A stretch of 64,000 bases of DNA from NCBI RefSeq assembly GCF_964355755.1, contig NC_092676.1:13624288-13688287 (forward strand). The letters run 5' to 3'. Positions 12,951 through 25,200 of the stretch are shown piece after piece; the stretch's first letter is position 1; the number at the start of each line of letters is the position of its first letter. The position numbers were made by a program, and so were the translations under genes. A model generated the notes under the pieces. The model saw nothing but the letters and a program-made list of their open reading frames with translations. It was not told the origin of the DNA and ran no database searches. This DNA comes from Antedon mediterranea. Lineage: Eukaryota > Echinodermata > Crinoidea > Comatulida > Antedonidae.

Positions 12951-13852
12951 TAGAAAGCCACTCCGAGAGTGCATACCTCCGCCTACTTTAAAATTCTCCT
13001 ACATAAGATTTCTCCAGTAAAAAAAAAATATATATATATATATATATATTTGTGTGTGTCTTAATGCTGTTTGTGATTTTAGGCTAATTTCACTACAAGC
13101 ATGTGTATGCGAGTTTGGTGTAATGGTTTATGTAACAAGCCTGTCAACAATTAACAATAGCTTCAGTTGACTAACAATAGAACAGCAACGCGAAAATCAA
13201 ACGAGTGAATTTGAAAAGAAATAGGTTTTTTAAACTACTCGCATCAAAAACGTGCACATTAAATCAAATTATGTTTTAAAATTACAAATCACAAATTATA
13301 ACTCTTGCCTCTTGTACAAAAATGAAGTTTTTTGGACAAGTAGTTCTCGAGAAAATGCAATTTCAGTTTACTTGTTACTTTAAGACTGCTTGTCTGCTTC
13401 TATATATAAATTTACGTAAGGGCAAAATTCGGTAAATCGCGCCTTACTTCTAGAATTTTTACTCGATGGTATATAAAGTTGGTTCGTACTTTCGGTACTG
13501 ATTTTAACCACCTGATGTAACCCTGTTTACTAATTAAATTAAGTTAGATAATTAGTTATTGACGATTAAAACGAATTTAGGTTCAACGATTTGCCCCAAA
13601 TAGGGGTGTTTTCCGATCGTGGTATACACTGTCTAATGGATGTCCATCTTGAAAAATACCCGCCACAAAAATGCGAGGAGGCTTCGCATTTTCCTATCTC
13701 CTCCTACGATAATTGTTTTTAATAGCTGAAAACCGGTTGAACAGTTCGAGTACAGCATCATAATGTTGAAGACAGGCCGATTTTCTTTAAAAAATACCAT
13801 TTTGATACATTTAATATACGTTTTTACAAATGTATTGATTTGTGATGAATGG
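12951..13852. other. Intergenic, AT-rich, with a (TA)n run
   Basis: A (TA)n microsatellite lies at 13029-13050. 12952-13010 begins with a compositionally distinct block (AAAGCCACTCCGAGAGTGCA) that looks like the end of a dispersed repeat, with no partner identified. From about 13790 the repeat shared with 4990-5868 begins. No gene is seen. Confidence 0.4.
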
Positions 13853-14376
13853 AACATTCCAAATTATTTGGTTTAACCATACAGGTATAGATTTAGATTT
13901 ATGGGCCCCCTTGGAGAATAAACATAAATAGTATTGCAATGCTGTACAATACTGTTAAGGTATTAACCACTTTTGATCGCAATTTGAATCGCAAATTTCT
14001 TACTGTGAGTGTTGGTACTGTTAGATGTAATATAAAAATATATACAAATAAACTTTATTACTGTGAGTGTGGGTAGGCCCTACTGTTAGATTGTAAACAT
14101 ATAATATACAAATAAACATTCCAAATTATTTGGTTTAACCATAGAGGTATAGATTTAGATTTATGGGCCCCCTTGGAGAATAAACATAAATAGTATTGCA
14201 ATGCTGTACAATACTGTTAAGGTATTAACCACTTTTGATCGCAATTTGAATCGCAAATTTCTTACTGTGAGTGTTGGTACTGTTAGATGTAATATAAAAA
14301 TATATACAAATAAACTTTATTACTGTGAGTGTGGGTAGGCCCTACTGTTAGATTATAAACATATAATATACAAATA
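13853..14376. repeat. 262-bp tandem duplication (two copies)
   Basis: The block starting AACATTCCAAATTATTTGG at 13853 is repeated at 14115 with very few differences. The related locus at 5060-5360 has only one copy, so the duplication is local and recent. Confidence 0.9.
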
Positions 14377-15164
14377 AATAAACGTTATTACTGACAGTTG
14401 CTTCTCAACGTTTGTATTAATTAATAATTTAAAAATATATAAACGTCGTAGTGGTGTATCGTTACATGTACTTTACTATTTCAATCGACTATGACAGTGA
14501 GAGTTTTAACAAAGTACCGTATTAAATCGTAAATGTTTTACTGTATTTAGTGGTATATTATTTATAGGCCTATAAAACATTAAAAACAATATTTCGTTAC
14601 TGAGTGGATAAGAATATATTTTAAAATGTTTCCTCTTTGTACCTATCTTCTTCCCCCATCCCTCAACCCTTAATGTTACATACAAAACACAAATTGGGTT
14701 TGTTTAAATGAGTCCAAATAAAAAAATTTGACTCATTTTGTTTCTCTCTCGGAAGTAATTCCCAGGGTGCTAATTTTGGTTGACTACATAAATCATTGTG
14801 TATATTTATTCGTTTCTGTAAACGACAATGTATTATAGTCCTGCGGTACGTACATTTGAAATCTCCATTTTTTTCTCGCTGGAAATACTGTGTATTCGAG
14901 AACCATCTGTGGGCACGACCTAGATGGTACGCGAGCGAAGCGAGCGTGCCATCTAGTTTGAAAAATTCTTTTAACACTAGCAGGTCTGAAAAGAATACTC
15001 AAAAAGTGGTCCAGAATTGGGACCATGGTCCCAAATGGTCCAACAATTTAATGGAATGGTCCTTGACCACATATCTATCTGTATATTCATTTTGGTAAAG
15101 ATCTTGTAATTACTTTTTGAGTATTCCTGCTAACAAACAAACAAACACACGCTACCGATTACAT
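14377..15164. repeat. Continuation of the dispersed repeat shared with 5360-5868, plus a hairpin
   Basis: 14377-14960 matches 5360-5868. 14929-14963 is a hairpin in which TAGATGGTACGC pairs with GCGTGCCATCTA around a GAGCGAAGCGA loop. It is followed by a fragment ending in (CAAA)n-like repeats at about 15130-15150, the kind of tail seen on non-LTR elements. No gene is seen. Confidence 0.6.
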
Positions 15165-17300
15165 ATACCTCCTTGGCGTATCCGGATATTCATCCCCCGG
15201 ACAACCACCACCTGGACCACTACCCCCTTAGGACAACTACCCCCTTAGGACAACTACCCCTTTAGGACAACTACCCCCCGGACAACTACCCCCCGGACAA
15301 ATACCCCCCTGGACAACTGCCCCCTTAGGACAACTATCCCCCGGACAATTACCCCCTAGGAACAATCCCCCCCCCCGGACAATCCCCCCACCCCCCGGGT
15401 AATTACCCCGCGGACAACTACCTCTGACACAATACTCCTCGTAGGACAACTACTTCCTGGACAATACTCCGAGGGCAAATAATCTTTTAGGACAACTACC
15501 TCCGTAGGACAACTAACCCCTGGACAACTACCCCCGGACAATTACCCCCTAGGAACAATTACACCCCCCCCCCCCCCCGGGTAATTACCCCGCGGACAAC
15601 TACCTCTGACACAATACTCCCCGTAGGACAACTACCTCCTGGACCTGGACAATACTCCGAGGGCAAATAATCTTTTAGGACAACTACCTCCGTAGGACAA
15701 CTAACCCCTGGACAACTACCACCCAGAAAACTATCCCTTTAGAACAACTACCACCCGGACGGACAACTACCACCCAGACCATTCAACAACCTGACTCTGC
15801 AACAGTGTATAATAGGAATTAATAACTATATTTTAATTCGTTACTTTGACGAATTACTATTCATTATTGTAAACAAAAGTAAAAGATTGAACATAAATAT
15901 AGCCTGGTTTAAACTGAAGATTGTCACACATGATCATAGGATAGTCGAACGTATTATATAGTACTCCCTGTATTTACTGTAAAGACTGGGTTCGCTAATA
16001 ATAATAATAATTTTTGCGTAAGGACAATGCTTCGATAACCACTGGTCTTGACCTTGACCTCAATGTTCACTCACCGAATAAACGGCGATCTTTAAATAAA
16101 TTCCCCTCAAATAAACGGTGATCATGTCACTCCCATGAAACATCATATGGAATAATCGGCGTCTATTTCCATTAGATTATACCCCCTCCCATTGAATAAG
16201 CAACTTTCTTCCAATAAATGTCCACCTAAAAACCACCTAAACAATAAACAGTCCAGGCCGTTTTGTCAATAAATACGGTACTTTAAATCTAGCACATCTG
16301 GGGTCTAGCGTGCTGTTAAACAGAATAATCGGTAAAAACGGGTGTTTCGAAACTAGAGACCCGAGACCAGAGACCCGAGACCCAATACGAAAAGGGAGAC
16401 CTAAATATACGAAAAGGGAGACCCACGTACGAAAAGGGAGACCCCACTATACGAAAAGGGAGACCCTAATATACGAAAAGGGAGACCTAAATATACGAAA
16501 AGGGAGACCCAAATATACGAAAAGGGAGACCCAAATATACAAAATGGGAGACCCAAATATACGAAAAGGGAGACCCTCCCTTTTCGTATTTTGTCTCGTG
16601 TCAGGTCTCTGGTCTCGGGTCTCTAGTTTCAAAACACCCGTTAAAAACAGATGATTTCACTTTTACAGAAACCGGTCCTATATATTTGTCTACTTTTGGA
16701 TTGGGGGTGGGGGGGGTAGTTGACCGAGGGACAGTTGACCGGGGGGGGTAGTTGACCGGGAGGGTAGTTGACCGGGAGGGTAGTTGACCGGGAGGGTAGT
16801 TGACCGGGGGGGTAGTTGACCGGGTGTAGTTGACCGGGTGTAGTTGACCGGGGGAGGGGAGTAGTTGACCGGGGGAGGGGAGTAGTTGACCGGGGGAGGG
16901 GAGTAGTTGACCGGGGGGTAGTTGACCGGGGGTAGTTGACGGGGGGGGGGGGTAGTTGACCGGGAGTAGTTGACCGGGGGGTTGTTGACCGGGGGGTAGT
17001 TGACCGGGGGTAGTTGACCGGGGGAGTAGTTGACCGGGGGAGTAGTTGACCGGGGGTAGTTGTCCTAAGGGGGGTAGTTGTCCTAAGGGGGTAGTTGTAC
17101 TAAGGGGGGTAGTTGTCCTAAGGGTGTAGTTGTCCTAAGGGGGTAGTTGTCCGGGGAGTTGTTATCCTAAGGGGGTAGTTGTCCTAAGAGGGTAGTTGTC
17201 CGGGGGGTAGTTGTCCTAAGGGGGTAGTTGTCCGGGTGGTAAACATCCGGGGGGTAACTGGCTAGGGGGTAGGTGTCCTAGAACCCTCCTTGGCGGAGGT
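15165..17300. repeat. Foldback structure with opposed C-rich and G-rich arrays
   Basis: 15190-15790 is a degenerate array of GGACAACTACCCCC-type units. 16700-17260 is the opposite strand of the same unit class (GGGGGTAGTTGTCC and GGGTAGTTGACCGG variants). The outer edges are also roughly inverted: ACCTCCTTGGCG near 15167 and CCTCCTTGGCGGAGGT near 17285. Between the arrays lie a TAATTCGTTA hairpin (about 15834-15856), ordinary AT-rich DNA and a MITE. The short ORFs rich in GGNCPGG and similar are translations of the array. Confidence 0.8.
16340..16639. mobile_element. MITE, 300 bp, GGGTGT-ended family, with an internal 22-23 bp tandem array
   Basis: The termini are GGGTGTTTCGAAACTAGAGA and its near-perfect inverse. 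A 9-bp imperfect target duplication GGTAAAAAC/GTTAAAAAC flanks it (16331-16339 and 16640-16648). The interior is about ten units of GGGAGACCCAAATATACGAAAA, so the terminal word AGACC is reiterated inside. Same family as 44190-45190 and 46596-47686. No coding capacity. Confidence 0.85.
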
Positions 17301-17492
17301 AAATTATTGTATGGCTATCCAAAATAACATTCTAAAACTAAGTAACAATAAACATACAGCGTTTCCTTTTTTTAAATGCATATAACAAAAAGATCTTCTA
17401 GATTTAAATTAACTTATGATTCATTTATTTAATAACTTATACTATTGTTTTTTTTTATTTATTTATTTTTTACATTTTTTTATTTTACTTAT
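17301..17492. other. AT-rich target sequence of copy B
   Basis: T-rich sequence with no gene. It continues at 20221 after the copy B insertion, and the joined sequence resembles the 3' untranslated end of a non-LTR element. Confidence 0.4.
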
Positions 17493-20220
17493 TACTCTAG
17501 TAGCTAGATCAACTTTCGTATGCACTTTGAGGTCCAGAGAATTTGACTTCAGAAATTGGTTTAGGGTGGTCAAACAATCATATTTGGCTTGGTTACACAT
17601 TTTGAAAATGTGGCGAAAGGTGAAAGGTCATAAGACCAAACATAAATATGCCCTTAAATCTCAACAACCACTGGTCACAACGAGGTAATTTTGGTCTTAA
17701 ATTAATCGGAAGGTATACATTTATATTCAGTCTAATGGGACATTTTAGTAAAAAATGACCGGAAATGCCATTTCTGACCTTTGACCCACAACCCAGGGCA
17801 TGTATGTATCTCTGTAACTACTGGTCGTAGACACTTGAATTTGGTTTTAAATTCTTCGAAATATATATTGTGTTATTTCTTACACATTTTGAAAAATGTT
17901 ACAAAAGGTCAAAGGGTCAAGGTCAAGGGTTATTTGAACAAATAAAAAAAGGTACTTGTATCTCGGCAACCACTGGTCGCAGCAAGTCAATTTTGGTCTC
18001 AAAATGTTCAGAAGGCATGCATTTATATTCCATCTAATGGGGATACTTTAAATTGTTTTAATTTCAAGTACTAGTTATTGCTGTCCCCGAGGACATTTTG
18101 ATAGAAACGTTAAGCTCAACAGTTCTTTTCAGAATGCTAGAAGTAACTTGCCATATGTATCCGATTAAACGCCCCAGGCATTTATTGTTCAAAAGGGTTT
18201 TTAGGGGGAAAGGAGGCATCTTTATTTGGGGTATAATATGGTAACATGTATAATCAAATAAATACCACCTAGATGTAAAAAAATACTGCACAATTAATAT
18301 AAGAAAGTGATAAAATTATGTCAAAATGCTTGGTAAATTGTAGATTATGGTAGTTAATGAAATGTGTTGACGTGACACAATTATTGTGTAAATGGATGTG
18401 GCGGGGCGTTTATTCCACATGGTGTTCTATTGGAGGGAATGGTGGCGTTTATTTGAAGGAATACTCTAATTTTAATAATTGTATTTCGTTTCTCAACTGA
18501 TAAAAGGTACTTAATACATGATTCGTGTTCCTCTTTATGCTTTTTAACGAAATGTTTCTGTCTTTTAAAATAAAAGTGATAGATTCCATTAAATGAATGT
18601 TCTCCTCCAGGTGCCATTATAATGATATAAAACAATGACACATCATTATCCTGACACGATTGCACTCATAATGGATCTTCATTCTATCATCTATTTGTTT
18701 GTAACTACAAATTTGACAACAATCTTTTGCATAGTTTTAAATGCCAATACATAGTTTCATTAATATTGTACAATATGTCCAGCTTTCCTGAAAACACCCT
18801 TGTGTACTGTAGTACAGTGTTGTAGTATGATTTTATCATGATAAACTTCTGATGCTTTTATTGTCAATGCATTCAGTACCTAAAACATGTCAAAGTTTCT
18901 AGTGGTATTGATAATAAATCTCCAGAAATATATATTGTTTTATTATCTACACTGGGAACAGACGTGTATATGTATAAGTTTTGTCGTTGACATTCAAAAC
19001 TATTATGCAACAGTGTTACGTAATAATGACAATGACTTGGTCTATTATTGTGGTCTCCGATACCTTTTATTACATGATTGTACTTCCACCAGGATAGAAT
19101 GAGGTTTAATCTCGTTATTATTCTTATTATATATATATATTTTTTTTCATATATATATCTGGGGTGTATTTATTAGATTATACATGTTACTATTATTACA
19201 CCCAACAAAATAAACACCTTCCCTGAATAAATAAATGCCCGAGGCTTTTATTCGGGTAACTACAGTAAATTACTTTTAGCATTCTCAAAATGTTTGAACG
19301 TTCGGGGGTCAACAATACTTTCTAGCATTATTATAAGCAAAAGTACAATTATTACAAACAGTAAAGGATTTGTTTTAATTCCTATAATGAAATTATTAAG
19401 CATCAATTATTGCATAACATTACTGTCTAATGATAAGTTGGGTAGATATGTTTTTCATTTAAAAGATTAGTAATTAATAGTATTTCTGATCATCTTTTAT
19501 CCAAATTTTCTGTTAGAATGAATGTAAATATGTGTATTTCTAACAATTTGATACTAAATTTAAGTTTCTACGACCTGTACTTACAGAGATAAGAAGATGC
19601 CCTGGTATGTATGTCAAAGGTCAGAAATGTCATTTCCGGTCATTTTCGACTAAAATGTTTCATTAGACTGAATATGAATGTATACCTTCTGAACATTTTG
19701 AGACCAAAATTTACTCGCTGTGACCAGTGGTTGCCGAGATACAAATACCTATTTGTGTTTATTCATATAACCCCTGCCTTGACCTTTTGACCTTTTGTAA
19801 CATTGTTCAAAATGTGTAACAAATAACTAAATGTATATTTCGAACAATTTGAGCCCAAATTCAAGTCTCTACGGCCAATAGTTACGGAGATACAGACATG
19901 CCCTGGTTTATGGGTCAAAGGTCAGAAATGGCATTTCCGGTCATTTTCGACTAAAATGTTTCATTAGACTGAATATGAATGTATACCTTTTGATCAATTT
20001 GAGACCAAAATTACCTCGCTGTGACCAGTGGTTGTCGAGATTTAAGGACATAATGGTGTTTGATCTTATAACCTTTGACCCTGACCTTTTGACCTCTCGC
20101 CACATTTTCAAAATGTGTAACCAAGCCAAAAATGATTGTTTGACCACCCTAAACCAATTTCTGAAGTCAAATTCTCTGGACCTCAAAGTGCATACGAAAG
20201 TTAATCTAGCTACTAGAGTA
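17493..20220. mobile_element. Copy B: long-terminal-inverted-repeat DNA element (2.73 kb)
   Basis: Same family and same orientation as copy A, with identical outer termini (TACTCTAGTAGCTAGATC). The 3-bp target duplication is TAT (17490-17492 and 20221-20223). Relative to copy A it lacks about 250 bp inside the left arm (break near 18043). The interior 18050-19450 is nearly identical to 1860-3290, so the two copies are relatively young. No transposase was found. Confidence 0.85.
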
Positions 20221-20527
20221 TATGTCTTTTTACTTCTTATTTTATATTCTTACTATGTATATATTACTCGTCATACTTGATTATGTTTATGTATCTTTTC
20301 TGGTGGGTAATCCTTAAAATTCTTTGAACTTATTTGCCCACCAGCCACACATCTTTCTTATATATATATATATGTTTATTGTTACTTAATTATCATATTC
20401 ATTTTGTGTGGAAAATCAATAAAAACAAACAAACAAACTATATAATGATTACATCTTATTTCCTTTTCCTTTCTCTCTCTTTACATCAGATGTGGTATTC
20501 AACAGCATGTGATTAGGATATATTATT
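20221..20527. repeat. Possible 3' end of a non-LTR retrotransposon
   Basis: AT-rich sequence ending in CAATAAAAACAAACAAACAAAC-like sequence near 20420, a polyadenylation-like tail with short repeats. No ORF belongs to it here. The low call rests only on the tail. Confidence 0.3.
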
Positions 20528-20732
20528 TTAACCAATCGTCTTAACCTCATACTTTCTTGGACCTAATACTTTCATTATTATGCCATTTAGCCATTTGTCT
20601 TGTGCTTTAGCTTGTGTTCTCATGTTTTTCACTTTTACTTTGTCTGAAACTGAAAAGATTTTAGGATCTTTATGTAGTTTTTGGCTATATTGTTTACATT
20701 CTATTCGTTTCGCTAAACTAGGATTAATTAAT
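20528..20732 (-). pseudogene. Ty3/gypsy-type integrase C-terminal fragment
   Basis: About 65 residues in the - frame contain SVSDKVKVKNM, KWLNGIIMKVLGPRKYEV and a stop at the end of the window segment. This is the GDxVxVR ... KWxxGxIxxxLGPxxYxV pattern at the C-terminal end of gypsy-like integrases. Everything upstream is lost at the junction with the LINE 3' end at about 20733. It is a dead fragment and does not belong to the element at 54810-63208. Confidence 0.7.
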
Positions 20733-22214
20733 GACGATACGATACGATAAAACTTTATTGTCACAACGGAAAAAATATACAGTTATAAGATATGGTTCCT
20801 TACAGTAGGTACACTCTAGTTAGTATGAATATAACATAAATTACAAGACTAAAATAAATAATAAACAGAGAAATGTAACAAAAACATGAGTAATAAGCGA
20901 ACTAGCGTTTAAAATCTCTATTGAACGACCTGACAGCTGATGGAATATATGTGTTTCTAAATCTGTTTGTATTGACTTTGGGGTGGAGTAATCTACCTGA
21001 TCTGCAGGTAACAAGGGTATCAAAGACAGGGTGAGTAACATCAGACATAATACAATTAAGTTTTTTAGACATCATTTCATTACATAAGTGTTCTAACAAT
21101 TTAACATCGGTGTCTATAATCTTACCCGCTTGTTTAATAATCGAATTTAAGTTCAGTTCATTTAACCAAATAATGATACAAATTGAAAGAGCAGATTGTA
21201 CAACAGAAACGTAAAACATGTAAAATATTGGACTTAACATTAAGTTTTCTCATTCTACGTAGAAAGTACATTCTTTTATTACATTTTGTAGCGAGCTTAT
21301 CCGTGTTAACATTCCAATTTAGTTTATCGTCAGTATAATTACCAAGATATTTATGATCTTTAACAACTTCTACCTCTTTATCATTGATCAACAGACACTC
21401 ATGGTTTTGATTAGCTTTCCTGAAGTCAACAACAATTTCCTTAGTTTTTTCAACAAGATGATTTTGAGAACACCAATCAACAAAAGAATTAACATATTCC
21501 TTATATACATCTAAGTTATTATTGTCATCGATTAAACCTACTAAACAAGTGTCATCTGCAAATTTAATAGGGAATCATTTAGTTCGGTTAATAACAGGAA
21601 GTACATAATCATTAGAATACAGCGAACAGCACTGAGGAGCACCGGTATTGCAAGGCAAACAGCCAGAAACCGAATTATTGAATGTGACCGACTGCTTTCT
21701 GTTGTTTAGAAAATCAGCTACCCAAAAATTCAGCACAGGATTAACACCCATCAACTTCAGTTTGTTAATTAAGAGGTGAGGCTGAATAAGTGTTAAATGC
21801 CGAGGAGAATTCTAAGAACAGTAGTGTAGCATGTGACCTGGGCTTGTTACAAGCTTGTGGGTAAGCGTAATTACCGCATCTTCAACACTGCTATTTTTCC
21901 TATAAGCAAATTGATGACTGTCTAACAAATCATTAGTTTCCAAAGTCAACTTAGATTTAACAATTTTTTCTAGGCACTTCATAGGGATTGCTGTTAAAGC
22001 TATCGGTCTGTAATCATTTAATCTGCTAGGTTTACTAATCTTAGGTATAGGGATAATATTAGACAGTTTCCACAAACTGGGAATCTTAAAGCTACTGTAT
22101 CCAGAGACCATTGAAAAAGATATTGAAATATAGCACTTAATTCTTTAAAACAAGACTTTAAAATTCTACCAGAAACACAGTCTAGTCCAGCTGCCTTTTT
22201 ATGTTTAACATTCC
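20733..22214 (-). pseudogene. CR1/L2-like LINE reverse transcriptase, 3' part
   Basis: Conceptual translation of the - strand, with frame breaks, gives in order KKAAGLDCVSGRILK, LWKLSNIIPIPK, LNDYRPIALTAIPMKCLEK, a degraded GAPQ box, KFADDTCLVG (the FADD catalytic motif near 21550), EKTKEIVVDFRKANQ, KVKDHKYLG-like sequence and a C-terminal YIPSAVRSFN. These are the RT motifs and C-terminal tail of CR1/L2/Rex-type non-LTR elements. The 3' end is marked by AATAAAGTTTTATCG followed by TATCG repeats (20733-20760), as in L2/CR1 tails. The GTVLSP part of the PQG box is missing and frames are broken, so it is inactive. The upstream coding part continues at 25934 beyond an inserted element. Confidence 0.85.
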
Positions 22215-22218
22215 TTAA

Positions 22219-25200
22219 TAGTAGAGCAGTTAACGCCATAAAAATAGCCAAGTTGTGCACTTTATTACCAAAGCATGAAACTTTCCACAAAGTTTCTTTG
22301 ATGTATATAGATTCAAAATATCGGGGGGTGCCAAGTGTCCAACGTCCGGTATGGCGGCCATCTTGATTTCAAAATGGCCACCATAAAAACAAAAAGTGTT
22401 AATATCTTGGTAACTATAAACAGTAGAGACTTGATTCTGGTGTTAAATTGTTCACAAACCACATATTTCTATTTGCTCTAATGAAAAGTTTCGTCCAAAA
22501 ATGACCGGAAATGACGTTTCTTCCAGTTTGACCTTTGACCTCTTATCTGTATATCTCAGTAACTACTGATTATTTTCAATCGATTTTGGTGTCATTTTGT
22601 TCAGAATAAAGACATTTATATTTGTAGTAATGAAACATTTTCACATAAAATGACTGGAAATAAAATTTATAACCTTTAACTATGTGAACATACTGTATGT
22701 GGTTAAATTGGTATAAATGCACCTAATTTTTTTACCGAAATAAATGACACGGAATTATTATTCTGAATTTTTAACTTTTGATGTGATAGGATAGGCATAA
22801 AGTATGACAGATCACTGAGCTCATCTATGCCGACATGTTTGCTAAACTGTTATGTGTCAATCGTTTTTTCATTGCATCTAAAAAAATGTACTCCATTTTT
22901 ATGGTAATGGGCCTTTGCTGTAAACCTTTCATCTGAATCCTTTTCCTCGATTTTCTCTAATCATTGATTTTTTAGCAAAATCCGAACTAAATCAGTTCGT
23001 AAAAGACATCTCAATATAATTATTCAAGCAATCCTCAAATTAGTGACATGGACCTACAATATACTGTTCTGTACAAGACCTGTTTAGGCATCCACCTGTG
23101 GACTTTCACTTTAAAGGTCTTGGTTTCCTAATCATACAAGAAACAATGTCTAATTTAATCAATCAAAGTAGTGGGACCAGACAAAGAAGGGGGTGTAAGA
23201 CCATCCACAGACAAAGAAGGGGGTGTAAGACCATCCACAGACAAAGAAGGGATTGTAAGACCATCCACATACAAAGAAGAGGGAATAAGACCATCCACAG
23301 ACAAAAAAGGGGGTGTAAGACCATCCACAGACAAAGAAGGGGGTGTAAGACCATCCACACAAAAAGAAGGAGGTATAAGACCATCCACAGACAAAGAAAG
23401 GGGTGTAAGGCCATCTACAGACAAAGAAGGGGATGTAGGACCGTCCACAGACAAAGAAGGGGGTATAAGACCATACACTGACAAAAAAAGGGGTATAGGA
23501 CCATCCACAGACAAAGAAGGGGGCGTAGGACCATCCACAGACAAAGAAGGGGGTGCAAGACCATCCACTGACAAAGAAAGGGGTATAGGACCACTTACAG
23601 ACAAATAAGGGGTGTAGGACCATCCACAGACAAAGAAGGGGTGTGACCATCCACAGACAAAGAAGGGGAGAAGACCATCCACAGACAAAGAAGGGGATAT
23701 AAGACCATCCACAGACAAAGAAGGGGGTATAAGACCATCCACAGACAAAGAAATAAAAATCCACAGACAAATTAAAGGAGTGCAAGACCATCCATACACA
23801 AAGGGGTGTATAAGACCATCCACATACAAAAAAGGGGTGTAATACCATCAACGGACAAAGAAAGGGGTGTAATACCATCAACAGACAAAGAAGGGGGTAT
23901 AAGATCACCCACAGGCACAGAAGGGGTATAAAACCGTCCACAGAAAAAGAAAGGGGTGTAAGACCATCCACAGACAAAGAAGGAGGTGTAGAACCGTCCA
24001 CAGACAAAGAAGGGGGGTGTAAGACCATCCACCACTGACAAAGAAAGGGGTATAGGACCACTTACAGACAAAGAAGGGGTATAAGACCATCCACAAACAA
24101 ATTAAAGGAGTGCAAGACCAGCCATACACAAAGAAAGGGGTGTATAAGACCATCCACATACAAAAAAAGGGTGTAATACCATCAACGGACAAAGAAAGGG
24201 GTGTAATACCATCAACAGACAAAGAAGGGGGTATAAGATCACCCACAGGCACAGAAGGGGGTATAAGACCGTCCACAGAAAAAGAAAAGGGTGTAAGACC
24301 ATCCACAGACAAAGAAGGGGGTGTAGAACCGTCCACTGACAAAGAAAGGGGTATAGGACCACTTACAGACAAAGAAGGGGTATAAGACCATCCACAGACA
24401 AAAAAGGAGGTGTAGGACCATCGGACCATCCACAGACAAAGAAGGGGATGTAAGACCACCCACAGACAAAGAAGGGGTGTAAGACCATCCACATACAAAG
24501 AAGGGATTATAAGACCATCTACAGACAAAGACAGGGGTGTAAGACCATCCACACACAAAGAAAGGGGTTTAATACCATCAACAGACAAAGAAAGGGGTGT
24601 AATACCATCAACAGACACAGAAGGGGGTATAAGACCATCCATAGACAAAGAAAGGGGTATAAGACCGTCCACAAAGAAAGGGGTGTAAGACCATCCACAG
24701 ACAAAGAAGGGTGCATAAGACTATCCACAGACAAAGAAGGGGGTGTAGGACCATCCACAGAAATAGAAGGGGTGTAGGACCATCCACAGACAAAGAAGGG
24801 AGTGTAGGACCATCCACAGACAAAGAAGGGGTGTAAGACCATCTACAGACAAAGAAATGGGTGTAAGACCATCCACACATAAAGAAAGGGGTGTAATAAT
24901 ACCATCAACAGACACAGAAGCGGGTAAAGACCATCCACAGACAAAGAATGGGGTATAAGATCATCTACAGACAAAGAAGGAGGGTTAGGACCATATTAAC
25001 CGAGGAAGAATACAAAAATAAGATGCAATCAAAATAGGCCTACCACTTGGAAAACAATAAATTGTAGAATAACTGTGGCTTAATTGTTGAAATAGAAAGG
25101 GTTCTTTGTAAGGTCATTAATAATATATTGATATAAACACGATCATCATACTATATTCATTTGACAATCAAATACAGTCTGTCTCGAAAAGAAGCTCATA

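Noticed and set aside
15237-15541. Glycine/cysteine/proline-rich ORFs (CPGGSCPGG type)
   Set aside because: They are translations of the C-rich minisatellite, not a structural or antimicrobial protein.
23155-24915. Long open frames on both strands (up to 300 codons) with 10-residue repeats such as SLSVDGLTPP or TDKEGGVRPS
   Set aside because: They are produced by a 30-bp tandem unit whose length is divisible by three, so many frames stay open. Indels switch frames and there is no conserved start or domain.
23165-24990. CRISPR-like array
   Set aside because: Units are directly adjacent without unique spacers, and the genome is an animal with introns and retrotransposons.
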